From NCBI RefSeq assembly GCF_014306625.1, contig NZ_JACRYL010000031.1, positions 1-40,089 of the forward strand: DNA of 40,089 nt. Reading direction: 5' to 3'. Both the position numbers and the translations under genes were made by a program. The notes below the pieces were generated by a model that saw only the letters and a program-made list of their open reading frames with translations, did no database searches and had not been told where the DNA came from. The stretch comes from Pedobacter fastidiosus. GTDB taxonomy: Bacteria > Bacteroidota > Bacteroidia > Sphingobacteriales > Sphingobacteriaceae. Positions 31,620-39,139 of this stretch are shown one piece after another. Every line of letters starts with the position of its first letter. The first letter of the stretch is position 1.

Positions 31620-32100
31620 GACTCATCGGTTGATGTATCACCGACCGAAACTAAAGGAGGAGATTGCTTCGTCATTCTTCCTCGCAATGACGAATTTTAA
31701 ATTTCGCCTATCGGTTGGTGTTAAAATAGGAGATTGCTTCTCCATTCTTCCTCGCAATGATGAAATTTTCAATTCACCTATCGGTTGGTGTTAAAATAGG
31801 AGATTGCTTCGTTATTCTTCCTCGCAATGACGAATTTTAAATTTCGCCTATCGGTTGGTGTTAAAAGAGGAGATTGCTTTGTTACTCTTCCTCGCAATGA
31901 CGAATTTTTTACTAATCGGTTGATGTCTCACAGACCGAAACTAAAGGCGGAGATTGCCTCGTTATTCTTCCTCGCAATGAGGAATTTTCAATTTCATCCA
32001 TCGGTTGGTATTAAAGGATGAGATTGCTTCGTCATTCTTCCTAGCAATGACGAAATTTAAATTCCTCCTATTATCGGTTGGTGTCTCACCGACCGAAACC
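31620..32100. repeat. Array of six 70/80-bp units built from two hairpins
   Basis: The core GAGATTGCTTCGTCATTC... recurs with block starts at 31661, 31731, 31801, 31871, 31951 and 32021, giving spacings of 70, 70, 70, 80 and 70. Each unit has TTCGTCATT pairing with AATGACGAA around CTTCCTCGC. A second hairpin, ATCGGTTGGTG / CACCGACCG, is complete at the left end (31625-31648), in the middle (31915-31939, mutated) and at the right end (32073-32096). Elsewhere only its left half remains (ATCGGTTGGTGTTAAA). Copies differ by a few substitutions. The array covers the 550-bp gap between the SNF2 gene and the epimerase-like gene and ends 6 bp from the latter's stop. Confidence 0.92.
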
Positions 32101-32105
32101 AAAGG

Positions 32106-32894
32106 TCAAATCTCCTTTTCAAACTCATATCCCAAAAACTTAGGAACATTTACACTTTCCACAACCTTCCAATCTTTCTTTTCCGAAATAAATTGAGGTT
32201 CAACTAATCCCGATGCTTTAGCTGTTTTAGTATAAAAATCTTGTTTTATTGGATGATTTGGAGCACAACCATTATAAATTCTTCCAAAAGCCTGCTTATT
32301 CAAAATCTCACAAGCAATTCCTACGGCATCAATTTGGTGAATTAAATTTACAGATGCCAAACCATTTGGAACATCAGTTTTACCGGCAAAAAATCTTCCC
32401 GGATTCCGATCAGGACCAATTAATCCCGCAAAGCGGATGATGGTATAATTATCGGGGTGCAAATTTTTAAATATATTTTCTGCTTCCAAAACCACGCGAC
32501 CTGAATCCGTATCGGGATTGGTATCACTATTTTCGTTAACATTATTGTTTTCATCAGCATAAACACTCGTCGAACTGATTAAAATGATATTTTCTATAGT
32601 GCCTTTAGAGGCTTTTATAATTGAATTTATTTTGTTGGGATAGTCTTTAAGCTCAGCGGAGTTTCTTTTAGGTGGAATACAAATGAAAAGTACATCAGCG
32701 TTAAAAAAATCCTTTTCGGCAACAATTTCTTCAGCAGTAAAACTGATTAAATACGGCTCTATGTTTTGTTCTCTAAGTACTTGTAATTTTTCTGGAGTGG
32801 TTGTAGAACCTTTAACGGAATAATTTAATTCGATTAATTTTTTGGCTAAAGCGAGCCCAAACCAGCCACAGCCTAAAATGGAAACGGTTTTCAT
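32106..32894 (-). CDS. NAD(P)-dependent epimerase/dehydratase-like (YeeZ-type) protein
   Basis: The protein has 262 residues from ATG 32894, preferred over a TTG two codons earlier. The Rossmann motif SILGCGWFGLALAKKL at the N-terminus is the GCGxxG form seen in YeeZ-like proteins. LFICIPPKRN, ILISSTSVYAD and IIRFAGLIGPDRNPGRFFAG follow, as in atypical SDRs. The catalytic YxxxK is absent at the usual place after STSVY, as is normal for this subgroup. It is a soluble enzyme of unknown substrate. Its stop codon lies just beyond the repeat array. Confidence 0.82.
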   Translation of the reverse strand: MKTVSILGCGWFGLALAKKLIELNYSVKGSTTTPEKLQVLREQNIEPYLISFTAEEIVAEKDFFNADVLFICIPPKRNSAELKDYPNKINSIIKASKGTIENIILISSTSVYADENNNVNENSDTNPDTDSGRVVLEAENIFKNLHPDNYTIIRFAGLIGPDRNPGRFFAGKTDVPNGLASVNLIHQIDAVGIACEILNKQAFGRIYNGCAPNHPIKQDFYTKTAKASGLVEPQFISEKKDWKVVESVNVPKFLGYEFEKEI

Positions 32895-32967
32895 TTGCAA
32901 TCTTATTTTTCAGTTAATAATTTTTGGTTGGCAATAACAATCGAGCAATTAAAACAATTAACTGTAA

Positions 32968-33549
32968 CTACCCTTTTTCTGAGTTGTAACAAGCTCGGCA
33001 ACGTGGCTCGTAACTTTCCTTTTCGCCAAGTAAAACTGTTGATTCATTCGCCACCGTTCTATAACTAAAAAGTGCCGGATTTCCGCAACAAACACAAACC
33101 GCGTTTACTTTGGTAACATGCTCTGCAATCGCCATTAAAGCAGGCATCGGGCCAAAAGGTTTTCCAGTAAAATCCATATCCAAACCGGCAACAATAACTC
33201 GGATTCCTTTGAGAGCGAGCTTATTGCAAACATCTGGAAGTTCATCATCAAAAAACTGAGCTTCATCTATTCCCACAACTTGGGTATTGGTTCCGAGTAG
33301 TAAAATTGCCGATGCGCTATCAACTGGAGTAGAATTAATAGAATTTAAATCGTGAGATACAACCGCAGTTTCATGATACCGTGTATCCGTTCTGGGTTTA
33401 AAAATCTCTACATTTAGTTTAGCAATCTGCGCCCTTTTTAGTCGTCGAATCAGCTCTTCGGTTTTGCCAGAAAACATAGAGCCACAAACTACCTCTATAC
33501 TGCCCGAAAATTCGCCTCTTCTTCTAAAATTTTGTTCGCTAAATAACAT
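32968..33549 (-). CDS. tdk: Thymidine kinase
   Basis: The protein has 193 residues, normal for the type II (TK1-like) enzyme. P-loop GSMFSGKT is at 23-30, VVGIDEAQFFDDE is the DEAQ Walker B near 93, and the structural zinc ligands are C-x-x-C in VCVCCGNPALFSYRT and CRACYN near the C-terminus. The lasso region (EHVTKVNAVC, ANESTVLLGEKESYEPR) is present. It salvages thymidine to dTMP in the cytoplasm. It is the last recognisable core gene before the integrated element; its start is 140 bp from the integrase start, in the opposite direction. Confidence 0.96.
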   Translation of the reverse strand: MLFSEQNFRRRGEFSGSIEVVCGSMFSGKTEELIRRLKRAQIAKLNVEIFKPRTDTRYHETAVVSHDLNSINSTPVDSASAILLLGTNTQVVGIDEAQFFDDELPDVCNKLALKGIRVIVAGLDMDFTGKPFGPMPALMAIAEHVTKVNAVCVCCGNPALFSYRTVANESTVLLGEKESYEPRCRACYNSEKG

Positions 33550-33610
33550 GCCCGATTTTTTACTCCCTTATGTCTGTGCTATAATTTTTAAACCGAACAA
33601 ATATGAGAAG

Positions 33611-33641
33611 ATTGTACATATGTATGTTATTACTATATTTG
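33611..33641 (+). promoter_or_regulatory. Promoter of the integrase gene with a palindrome in its spacer
   Basis: ATTG (33611-33614) and TATATTTG (33634-33641) are 19 bp apart, a good TTTG / TAnnTTTG pair with one mismatch. The perfect palindrome TACATATGTA (33615-33624) lies in the spacer next to the -33 box, where a repressor could sit. The ATG is 48 nt after the -7 box. Confidence 0.6.
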
Positions 33642-33688
33642 AGGCAGGTTGAGTGACAAAAAAGTGATAAAGTAATTAACAAAACAAT

Positions 33689-34942
33689 ATGGCAAAGTTT
33701 ACATTTTCTGCTCCGTTTCTGTCGGACAAAGATAGTAAAAAATGGATGGTACGATACAAAATTCAGTATGATGGAATGAAACCAGAGTACCGTAAAGAAT
33801 TTGGTAAACGTTACAATTTGAGTATCAACGATTCAAGCCTAAATAATAAAGAACGACTTGAAAATGCTGAGGTGTTAGTTGCAACAATCCTATCAGAACT
33901 GCAAAGAGGTATCGACCCAGAGAATTCAATTGAGGGCTATCAAGAACTTAAAAGGCTTCAATTAGAAGCCGAAAAGAAATACACCCTGCAATTTAATTTC
34001 GATTTCTATTTTCAGAAGTTGGGATACGATAAACCTAGTGAAAAACAAAAAGACAGTGCGAGAAATATAAAGATGTTTTTTCAGAACCAATTTATTCCAT
34101 ATTTCAACAACCTTAAAATTGATGATGTTAGAGAGCTTAATAAACAGGTATTACGTGATTACTTAGATTTCCAATATAATAGTGGCGATTGGGTTGCAAG
34201 TAGCGTTAATGTAAGAAAAGGTTGGATAAGTGCCTTTTTTGGGAAGTTGGTTGAGTTCGATGTTTTAGCTATTAATCCTATAGCTTCAATTAAAAATTAT
34301 AAATCTAGTGGTGTCAAGGTGATTCGTTTTCAGACATTTTCAGAAAATGAAGTAGAAACAATTTTTAAATATTGCAAAGACAATGGTCTCATACGCTTAG
34401 AATTATTTCTAAAAATTATTTACTATGCATATATCCGAAAAAGCGAAATTAGAAGACTTACATTTGAGCATATCGATTTAAGTAATAGCAGATTTAAAAT
34501 AAGTGAAGATATTTCCAAAAAAGGAGAGGTTGGAAAGATTTATAGTGTTTTAATGCATCCAGAATTAATCGATGCTTTAAAGAGATATATTAAACATTAT
34601 AACTTAAATGCAGATGACCACAATAAGGTATTAATGAGCCTCACCAAGCGTAATTCTCCTCTAGCAGTTAACTTTATTCAGGGTGACTTTGATAAGATGT
34701 TAGTGGGCGTTAAAATCGCTAATCCAAAAATGTTTCAGAAGAAAGGTCAAACAATTTATTCGTTTAAACACTCTGGGGTGCAACACCGCTATGATAGACT
34801 GAAATCAGAAATTGGTGGTGCGAAGGCTTTAGACTTTATTAGAAGCCAGTGCAGACACAAAAGCCAATCTACAACAGAAATTTATTTACAAAATATTGGT
34901 TGTGACATAAGCCCAGACGATACGACTAATTATTTTTTGTAG
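33689..34942 (+). CDS. Tyrosine-type site-specific recombinase (integrase)
   Basis: The protein has 417 residues. The N-terminal part (1-105) is an arm-type region. A SAM-like core-binding domain follows (about 110-215: FFQNQFIPYFNNLKIDDVRE, WVASSVNVRKGWISAFFGKL). The catalytic domain has Arg250 in YIRKSEIRRLTFEHID, Lys360-His361 in YSFKHSGVQHR where HxLRH is usual, His390 in CRHKSQSTTEIY and nucleophile Tyr399. Bacteroidota integrases often vary at the second Arg, so activity is still likely. The protein presumably integrates and excises the element that extends to its right. It has its own promoter, and its 3' end overlaps the convergent gene by 17 nt. Confidence 0.92.
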   Translation: MAKFTFSAPFLSDKDSKKWMVRYKIQYDGMKPEYRKEFGKRYNLSINDSSLNNKERLENAEVLVATILSELQRGIDPENSIEGYQELKRLQLEAEKKYTLQFNFDFYFQKLGYDKPSEKQKDSARNIKMFFQNQFIPYFNNLKIDDVRELNKQVLRDYLDFQYNSGDWVASSVNVRKGWISAFFGKLVEFDVLAINPIASIKNYKSSGVKVIRFQTFSENEVETIFKYCKDNGLIRLELFLKIIYYAYIRKSEIRRLTFEHIDLSNSRFKISEDISKKGEVGKIYSVLMHPELIDALKRYIKHYNLNADDHNKVLMSLTKRNSPLAVNFIQGDFDKMLVGVKIANPKMFQKKGQTIYSFKHSGVQHRYDRLKSEIGGAKALDFIRSQCRHKSQSTTEIYLQNIGCDISPDDTTNYFL

Positions 34943-35255
34943 AAGCATCCAAAGCACGTTTCGCAAGTATCTGAGCAATCTTTTCTTTTTGGGTTAACTT
35001 TTTAGCTTTTTCGGGTTTTGGTTTAGTCTGCTTGTCACTCATAACGATTACGTGTAAATCGTTAACCTGCTTTTCAATATTTGCCAAAGAATTATTATCA
35101 AGAATTTTCTTTCTAATATCTTCTTTGGCAAAGTCATCTTTCAAAACAGCGAGCTCAACAAGTTGAAGCTCTATTTCGACCTCACTTTTGATTTGCTCGT
35201 ATCGCTTTTCATTTGCGTAATCAAAAAAAGCTTTTCCCTTATTTTCCGAATTCAT
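34926..35255 (-). CDS. Unknown charged protein of the element
   Basis: The protein has 109 residues, ATG 35255, very rich in Lys and Glu. It is predicted all-helical: YEQIKSEVEIELQLVELAVL, KEDIRKKILDNNSLANIEKQ, then a KPKPEKAKKLTQKEKIAQIL basic tail. It has no signal peptide or membrane segment. The helix-rich charged layout suits a DNA- or protein-binding accessory factor, but I do not recognise it. Its end overlaps the integrase end by 17 nt in convergent orientation. Confidence 0.6.
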   Translation of the reverse strand: MNSENKGKAFFDYANEKRYEQIKSEVEIELQLVELAVLKDDFAKEDIRKKILDNNSLANIEKQVNDLHVIVMSDKQTKPKPEKAKKLTQKEKIAQILAKRALDASTKNN

Positions 35256-35285
35256 AGTATAAAATTATGTCTTAAATTTAAAAAA

Positions 35286-35597
35286 TCAAGTGTGATTTAT
35301 ATAAGTTTTCAATTCGAAAATATCGTAGTTGATTTTCCTTACAAGACCAAAATTTTCGTTTAATCTTGCATTAATATCGTATTCACCCTTCACTCTAAAT
35401 TTTATAGTGAGTTCCCCTAAAGAGTAAACCGCCTGAATTCTTATAATAAATGTTCCATCGTGTTCTACACGAAAACATAAAATAATTTCATCGGAATCAG
35501 CAGATATGATTTCTGATACATATTTGTAATTCCTTTCCCTCGATTCTAAGAATGTTTTCACCTCTTCTATAACCTTTTCACTTAATTCGCTGGTCAT
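35286..35597 (-). CDS. Unknown small protein of the element
   Basis: The protein has 103 residues, ATG 35597. An N-terminal helix (SEKVIEEVKTFLESRERNYK) is followed by five or six predicted beta strands (DEIILCFRV, TFIIRIQAVYS, LTIKFRVKGEYDINARL) and a final FELKTYINHT. This helix-then-sheet layout, with a DIN motif before the last strand, is shared loosely with the gene at 35957-36286. It is the third gene from the integrase in a leftward series. Family unknown. Confidence 0.6.
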   Translation of the reverse strand: MTSELSEKVIEEVKTFLESRERNYKYVSEIISADSDEIILCFRVEHDGTFIIRIQAVYSLGELTIKFRVKGEYDINARLNENFGLVRKINYDIFELKTYINHT

Positions 35598-35678
35598 TCC
35601 TAAACAAGTTAATTATTAAAATCAGATTTCATTTGTGCATCTGCTTGCTCGTACGCAATATTGGTGATTTTTTGAAAA

Positions 35679-35953
35679 TTAAGGATTATTGTATGTATTT
35701 GTAAACGTTTTGATAGCCTCAAATAGATTTGAACTCAATTCAGAATCATTAATTTGTTCAATTTGCGCAAATCCATCTTTGGTAATTGTGTTTATCACAA
35801 GGTCGCAATCATCCGAATCACTTTGAATAATTTGAACATTACCTTCATCGGTCATTAGGATTGTTACATCAAAAAGTAAATAATACTTTTAATAGTTGAG
35901 AAATATTTATCCGATGGTACTTTAAATTGGATAAATGAAACTGGTAAATTCAT
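35679..35953 (-). pseudogene. Unknown small gene split by a one-base frameshift
   Basis: From ATG 35953 the frame reads MNLPVSFIQFKVPSDKYFST and then meets a stop. A second frame, closed by TAA at 35679, continues the protein as YYLLFDVTILMTDEGNV... to ...FTNTYNNP. Adding one A to the A4 run near 35889 joins them into 91 residues with a smooth STIKKYYLLFDV junction. The shorter frame from ATG 35855 (58 residues) could still be made. It is either a recent pseudogene or a base-calling error. It starts 3 nt after the stop of the next gene in the series. Confidence 0.6.
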
Positions 35954-35956
35954 TTA

Positions 35957-36286
35957 TTAATTATTTATGTTACTGTTCAAGAAGTTTTCAACCTCTAATA
36001 AATCCTTTTTTATTTTCTCCCTAGCCTCATTCGATTGAGTAATTTCCGACCTATCATCCCATTGTGGTTTTAATCTATAAGAAATTTTGCCATTGATATC
36101 GTCTTCTCCTTTTCCATAAATGTTAAAGTTTCCATACAGGTCTTTAAATCTCAAGGTAAAGTTTGTCGAGACGATATTATTATCAAGAATAATTTCTCCA
36201 CCAACATTTTTATAATCCACTGATAAGCTATTGAATCGACTAATGATAAGTTGTTCTGCAAGTTTTTTTTGTTTAGTGTGAATCAT
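35957..36286 (-). CDS. Unknown small protein of the element
   Basis: The protein has 109 residues, ATG 36286. A basic N-terminal helix (HTKQKKLAEQLIISRFNSLS) is followed by beta strands (GEIILDNNIV, STNFTLRFKDLYGNFNIYGK) with a DDINGK turn, then a C-terminal helix (AREKIKKDLLEVENFL). The general plan and the DIN turn resemble the gene at 35286-35597, so the two may be distant paralogues. It is one of four genes in tight leftward order. Confidence 0.6.
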   Translation of the reverse strand: MIHTKQKKLAEQLIISRFNSLSVDYKNVGGEIILDNNIVSTNFTLRFKDLYGNFNIYGKGEDDINGKISYRLKPQWDDRSEITQSNEAREKIKKDLLEVENFLNSNINN

Positions 36287-36384
36287 AGAATTAGTAGCTG
36301 ATTACTTATCTTATTTTAATAATCCTTTGAAGAAAATTAATGTTGTCATTAGGTAGTATTTTACTGTAGACTTATGGGTGATAA

Positions 36385-36620
36385 CTATTCATAATTTCTA
36401 CTTGAAGTCCCATTAATGTATGTATTTGTCGAATCCGAATAATTTATCCTTATATAACTTAGAATTTCTGTTAATTCTGCTATTAATTCTTCAATTTTTA
36501 CTCTGTTTTGATTTGTGTGGATTTTTGGTTTAAGAGTTTCTAACATACTCTTTAACTCAAAATTTTTTTATCGTAGTAATCCAAATATTGTTGTAGATTT
36601 TGCTTAGTTTCTAATGCCAT
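36385..36620 (-). pseudogene. Unknown helical small gene split by a one-base frameshift
   Basis: From ATG 36620 the frame reads MALETKQNLQQYLDYYDKK and stops soon after. A second frame ending at TAG 36385-36387 continues with FELKSMLETLKPKI, VKIEELIAELTEILSYI and a tail ending SSRNYE. One extra A in the A7 run (T7 on the plus strand, near 36568-36574) joins them into 78 residues, and the total length then becomes a multiple of three. The joined protein is mostly helical, possibly coiled coil. Pseudogene or sequencing error. Confidence 0.55.
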
Positions 36621-36693
36621 TTTATTTAAATAATTTCATTAATATAAAATTTAAAATTAGCAACTAAAAGGGTAATTGTACCTTTTTATTACC

Positions 36694-36741
36694 ACCCCAC
36701 CTAAAACCCCACCTAAAACCCCACTCATTACCCCACCATAA
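36694..36741. repeat. Four 12-bp iteron-like units, G-quadruplex-prone on the minus strand
   Basis: CCCCAC occurs at 36695, 36707, 36719 and 36731, an exact 12-bp period. Units 1 and 2 are identical (ACCCCACCTAAA); units 3 and 4 keep ACCCCAC and vary after it. The minus strand therefore has four GGGG tracts separated by 8 bases. Period and copy number fit iterons bound by a replication initiator, and the next gene encodes a winged-helix-like protein. Confidence 0.75.
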
Positions 36742-36805
36742 TTAGAAGCTAAGAACTAAATACTATTATATAGAAAGATTAATTTTTTATACAATTATAT
36801 ATGAT

Positions 36806-36835
36806 GGGGTTTGTTGTTTAAATATTGAAAACCCC
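36806..36835 (+). other. GGGGTTT/AAACCCC hairpin
   Basis: GGGGTTT (36806-36812) pairs with AAACCCC (36829-36835) around a 16-nt AT-rich loop. No T run follows, so it is not a typical terminator. It lies between the iteron-like array and the start of the winged-helix-like gene. Confidence 0.5.
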
Positions 36836-37039
36836 CTGTTAACATAGACTTGAAAAAAATAATAAACGATATATCTTTATTTTAATCGATAATTATGTTT
36901 AGAAAAGTTAACATTTTCTATTTCGAAGATATTTATTAATAGTAGCTTGATAAGTTACATCAAATTGTCGGGGTTGGCGGTCATTCCAACTTTTTCCTCC
37001 AACCTCGATTTTGCTTAATGGAATGAGCATAAAAAAAAG

Positions 37040-37903
37040 TTGGAGCAAAATATTAACAAATTGAAAAATCAAAAAGAAAATGGTTTAGTCATCAACCTTC
37101 CTATCACTATTAAATCTGTAATTGATGCAGAATTCACAACTTACTCTAAAAATAATTTAGAGAAAATCTATTTCCTCGTATGGAAAATAAATAAAGAGAA
37201 AGATTATCAATTGCATATCGGTAATCACGCTGAATTTTTTGGCCTTAAAAGAGGCGAAATAACTAAGATTTTAAATAGTTTAAGAAGACTTTTATTAATA
37301 TTTAACTCAGAAAGTTATTCAGCAGGCTATAAATCTAATACATATCAGGTGTATAAAATATTTAAACTTACTACATCTGATTATCAAGTGTTTTACTATC
37401 CTTCTCAAAATAATTTACCGATGTGGGTACAGAAGTATATAGCCGATGGTGGCACAATAAGGTCATCTAAGCATACTAATTGGGTTAAGCGGGTAATAAA
37501 GAAAATGGATAAAGAAAGCAGCATGGCTGCTTTAAAAGAAGAAATAGTGATTTTAAAATCACAACTATTAGAAAAGGATTTATTGATAACACAATTGAGA
37601 GAGTCTCAAATTAAGCAGGATACCGAACTTAAAAATCCAAACCTTGAAAACGTTAATAAACCTTCTCAATTGAGAATCATAAGCAATGCCGAAATACCAC
37701 AGATATTAGAATGTAAAAAGTTAGGAAAATCTTTCCGCTTAGTTTACGATGAAAATGTAGCTATAACAGATGAACTCTTAAATTATTTATCTCTCAATAT
37801 TTCGAAAATCACGAATTTTTATGAATACAGGGATTACAATGCCTTGATTATAGGTGATTATTTAAAAATAAAAAACGCTGTTGCTTTAAGTTTAAAAGTT
37901 TAA
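37040..37903 (+). CDS. Putative winged-helix protein with coiled coil (replication/regulation-like)
   Basis: The protein has 287 residues when started at TTG 37040; the first in-frame ATG is at residue 128. The N-terminal 120 residues look like a winged helix: YFLVWKINKEKDYQL, AEFFGLKRGEITKILNSLRR and a wing ending YKSNTYQVYKIF. Residues 155-195 are a coiled coil (MAALKEEIVILKSQLLEKDL). An ATG at 37023 with MSIKK would join the frame if the A8 run had nine A, so the true start may be 37023. Its position after an iteron-like array suggests a replication initiator or element regulator. Its last 12 nt overlap the convergent XRE gene. Family not recognised. Confidence 0.6.
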   Translation: MEQNINKLKNQKENGLVINLPITIKSVIDAEFTTYSKNNLEKIYFLVWKINKEKDYQLHIGNHAEFFGLKRGEITKILNSLRRLLLIFNSESYSAGYKSNTYQVYKIFKLTTSDYQVFYYPSQNNLPMWVQKYIADGGTIRSSKHTNWVKRVIKKMDKESSMAALKEEIVILKSQLLEKDLLITQLRESQIKQDTELKNPNLENVNKPSQLRIISNAEIPQILECKKLGKSFRLVYDENVAITDELLNYLSLNISKITNFYEYRDYNALIIGDYLKIKNAVALSLKV

Positions 37904-38110
37904 TAGTTCATTAAGTTCTACATTTAACCCCTTAGCTATCTGCAACAAATAGATATATGAGGGGTTTACATTGCCAGTTTCAAGACGTTGTATGCTTTGT
38001 TGGTCTTTGCCTAGTGAATGAGCCAGTTCTGTTTGAGTTAAACCTTTCGATAATCTGATATCACGTACTCTAGAACCCAATTTCAACAGTAAGTCTTTCT
38101 TCTCGTTCAT
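37892..38110 (-). CDS. XRE-family helix-turn-helix regulator
   Basis: The protein has 72 residues from ATG 38110; a TTG two codons upstream is unlikely. It is a single Cro/C1-type domain: LGSRVRDIRLSKGLTQTELA, HSLGKDQQSIQRLETGNVNP and YIYLLQIAKGLNVELNELL. It is a dimeric repressor type, small and without an effector domain. A perfect 6-6-6 dyad 36 bp upstream overlaps the -33 box of the divergent gene at 38224, so it probably represses that gene and perhaps itself. Confidence 0.9.
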   Translation of the reverse strand: MNEKKDLLLKLGSRVRDIRLSKGLTQTELAHSLGKDQQSIQRLETGNVNPSYIYLLQIAKGLNVELNELLNF

Positions 38111-38145
38111 CACCAATAAAAGAACGGGAAAGCTTTTAAATTATA

Positions 38146-38163
38146 TACAACAGATACGTTGTA
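38146..38163. promoter_or_regulatory. Perfect dyad, likely XRE operator
   Basis: TACAAC (38146-38151) and GTTGTA (38158-38163) form a perfect inverted repeat with a 6-bp centre. It is in the 113-bp gap between the divergent XRE and small membrane-protein genes, and covers the -33 element of the rightward promoter. Confidence 0.6.
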
Positions 38164-38188
38164 AAAATTCAAAATTTTATTATATTTG
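38158..38188 (+). promoter_or_regulatory. Promoter of the 38224 gene
   Basis: GTTG (38158-38161) is followed after 19 bp by TATATTTG (38181-38188), an exact TAnnTTTG box. The ATG lies 36 nt downstream. The -33 half lies inside the dyad at 38146-38163. Confidence 0.6.
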
Positions 38189-38223
38189 AAATAGAATTTA
38201 CTAAAATAAATTAAACTCTTAAA

Positions 38224-38487
38224 ATGGAAATTACGCAAGAACAACGAAAAGAAAACGACAGAAAATTATTGATTCTCCTATTCCTTATCATTAGTGTCTT
38301 TGGTGGATGCTATTATATGATGGGCGATAAATCAACCACCACGACAACATCGAACACCGAATTTTGCAATATTCATAATATTACATACAGCACAAAGAAT
38401 GCTTATGGTGGTTGCCCAAAGTGCGTTAAACAGCAACAAGCAGATGATGCTGCTAAAGGGTTGGAAAAAAAGATATATGGGAAATAA
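38224..38487 (+). CDS. Small membrane-anchored protein with a Cys/His motif
   Basis: The protein has 87 residues. A charged N-terminus (MEITQEQRKENDRK) is followed by one hydrophobic helix (LLILLFLIISVFGGCYYMM, about 15-33), a Thr-rich linker and a possible zinc knuckle: FCNIHN and GGCPKCVKQQQ (C-x-x-H ... C-x-x-C). The tail is helical. It is probably an inner-membrane protein of which the Cys/His part may bind zinc. Family not recognised. It has a good promoter that the XRE protein may control. Confidence 0.65.
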   Translation: MEITQEQRKENDRKLLILLFLIISVFGGCYYMMGDKSTTTTTSNTEFCNIHNITYSTKNAYGGCPKCVKQQQADDAAKGLEKKIYGK

Positions 38488-38553
38488 AGATGTGTTACGG
38501 AGTAGCAAGTTTCAATTTTTTGATAACTTAGATATTTATTAAATATTATAACT

Positions 38554-39009
38554 ATGAAAATACTTATGTTAACGCTCATATCAATTTTGACTTTAAATCT
38601 TTATGCGCAGGAAGTGCCGATTCCCAGAGGTGCTGATAAAATCATTGTTAAAAATAACAAAACTGCATCTGAAAACTTTATCGCTGTAAAGCAAAATCTG
38701 GCGGAAAAGGGTATCGAAATTGCAAAGCAGGATAAAGATATATTTCAGATAAAAACTGGGATTACCCCTATCACAAAGTATGGAGCAAGTGCCTATTATA
38801 TCATCTTTTGCCAAGACAACCAAATTAGCGTTAAAGGGCTTTTCAATACGGGTATCGTGATAAATAATATGATGCAGGATACTTATCAACAAATAGCCAA
38901 TCGGAAACTTGGGTTAAATAAGGTTAGCTTCCAGTCAATGGTTACGTTAGCAAAGTCATTTGGTAGTGAATTGTTATATGAAGGCGGTGAAGCTGTAAAA
39001 GCTAAATAA
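38554..39009 (+). CDS. Secreted protein of unknown function
   Basis: The protein has 151 residues. The signal peptide MKILMLTLISILTLNLYAQE is cut most likely after LYA. The mature part starts with VPIPRGADKIIVKNNKTASE, then has a helix-strand pattern (FIAVKQNLAEKGIEIAKQDK, IFQIKTGITPITKYGASAYY). This resembles small periplasmic proteins with a DUF4136-like or TonB-box-free fold, but I cannot name the family. It lies 66 bp after the preceding small gene, probably in the same transcript. Confidence 0.65.
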   Translation: MKILMLTLISILTLNLYAQEVPIPRGADKIIVKNNKTASENFIAVKQNLAEKGIEIAKQDKDIFQIKTGITPITKYGASAYYIIFCQDNQISVKGLFNTGIVINNMMQDTYQQIANRKLGLNKVSFQSMVTLAKSFGSELLYEGGEAVKAK

Positions 39010-39105
39010 AAATTATATCATTTAAAAATATTATCAATTAGTTGATATTTATTTATATAAGCGACCTGCTTATATACTCATATAATTAAAATTATTTTTA
39101 TTAAG

Positions 39106-39139
39106 ACCCTTACATTGGATAGTGTAAGGGTTTTTTATT
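39106..39139 (+). terminator. Rho-independent terminator
   Basis: ACCCTTACA (39106-39114) pairs perfectly with TGTAAGGGT (39123-39131) around an 8-nt loop, followed by TTTTTATTT. It ends the 38224-39009 unit. It also shows that frames reading through it from a TTG at 39115 are not real starts. Confidence 0.9.

Larger units (their letters stand above)
36621..37039. other. AT-rich stretch with iterons and hairpins (candidate origin)
   Basis: There is no coding frame over these 419 bases. They hold an imperfect hairpin (AAAAGG ... CCTTTT, 36667-36687), the four-unit array at 36694-36741, a long AT-rich stretch, the GGGGTTT/AAACCCC hairpin (36806-36835), and CTCCAAC / GTTGGAG arms around the start of the next gene (36997-37044). 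The combination looks like a replication or transfer origin, or a densely regulated leader. Confidence 0.4.

Noticed and set aside
31620..32100. CRISPR array
   Set aside because: The repeated part is the whole 70/80-bp unit, with no unique spacers of constant length and no cas genes.
31594..32196. Three short frames inside the repeat array
   Set aside because: Translations of the same repeat unit (FFLAMTNFKFRLSVG...) in the array; no independent coding evidence.
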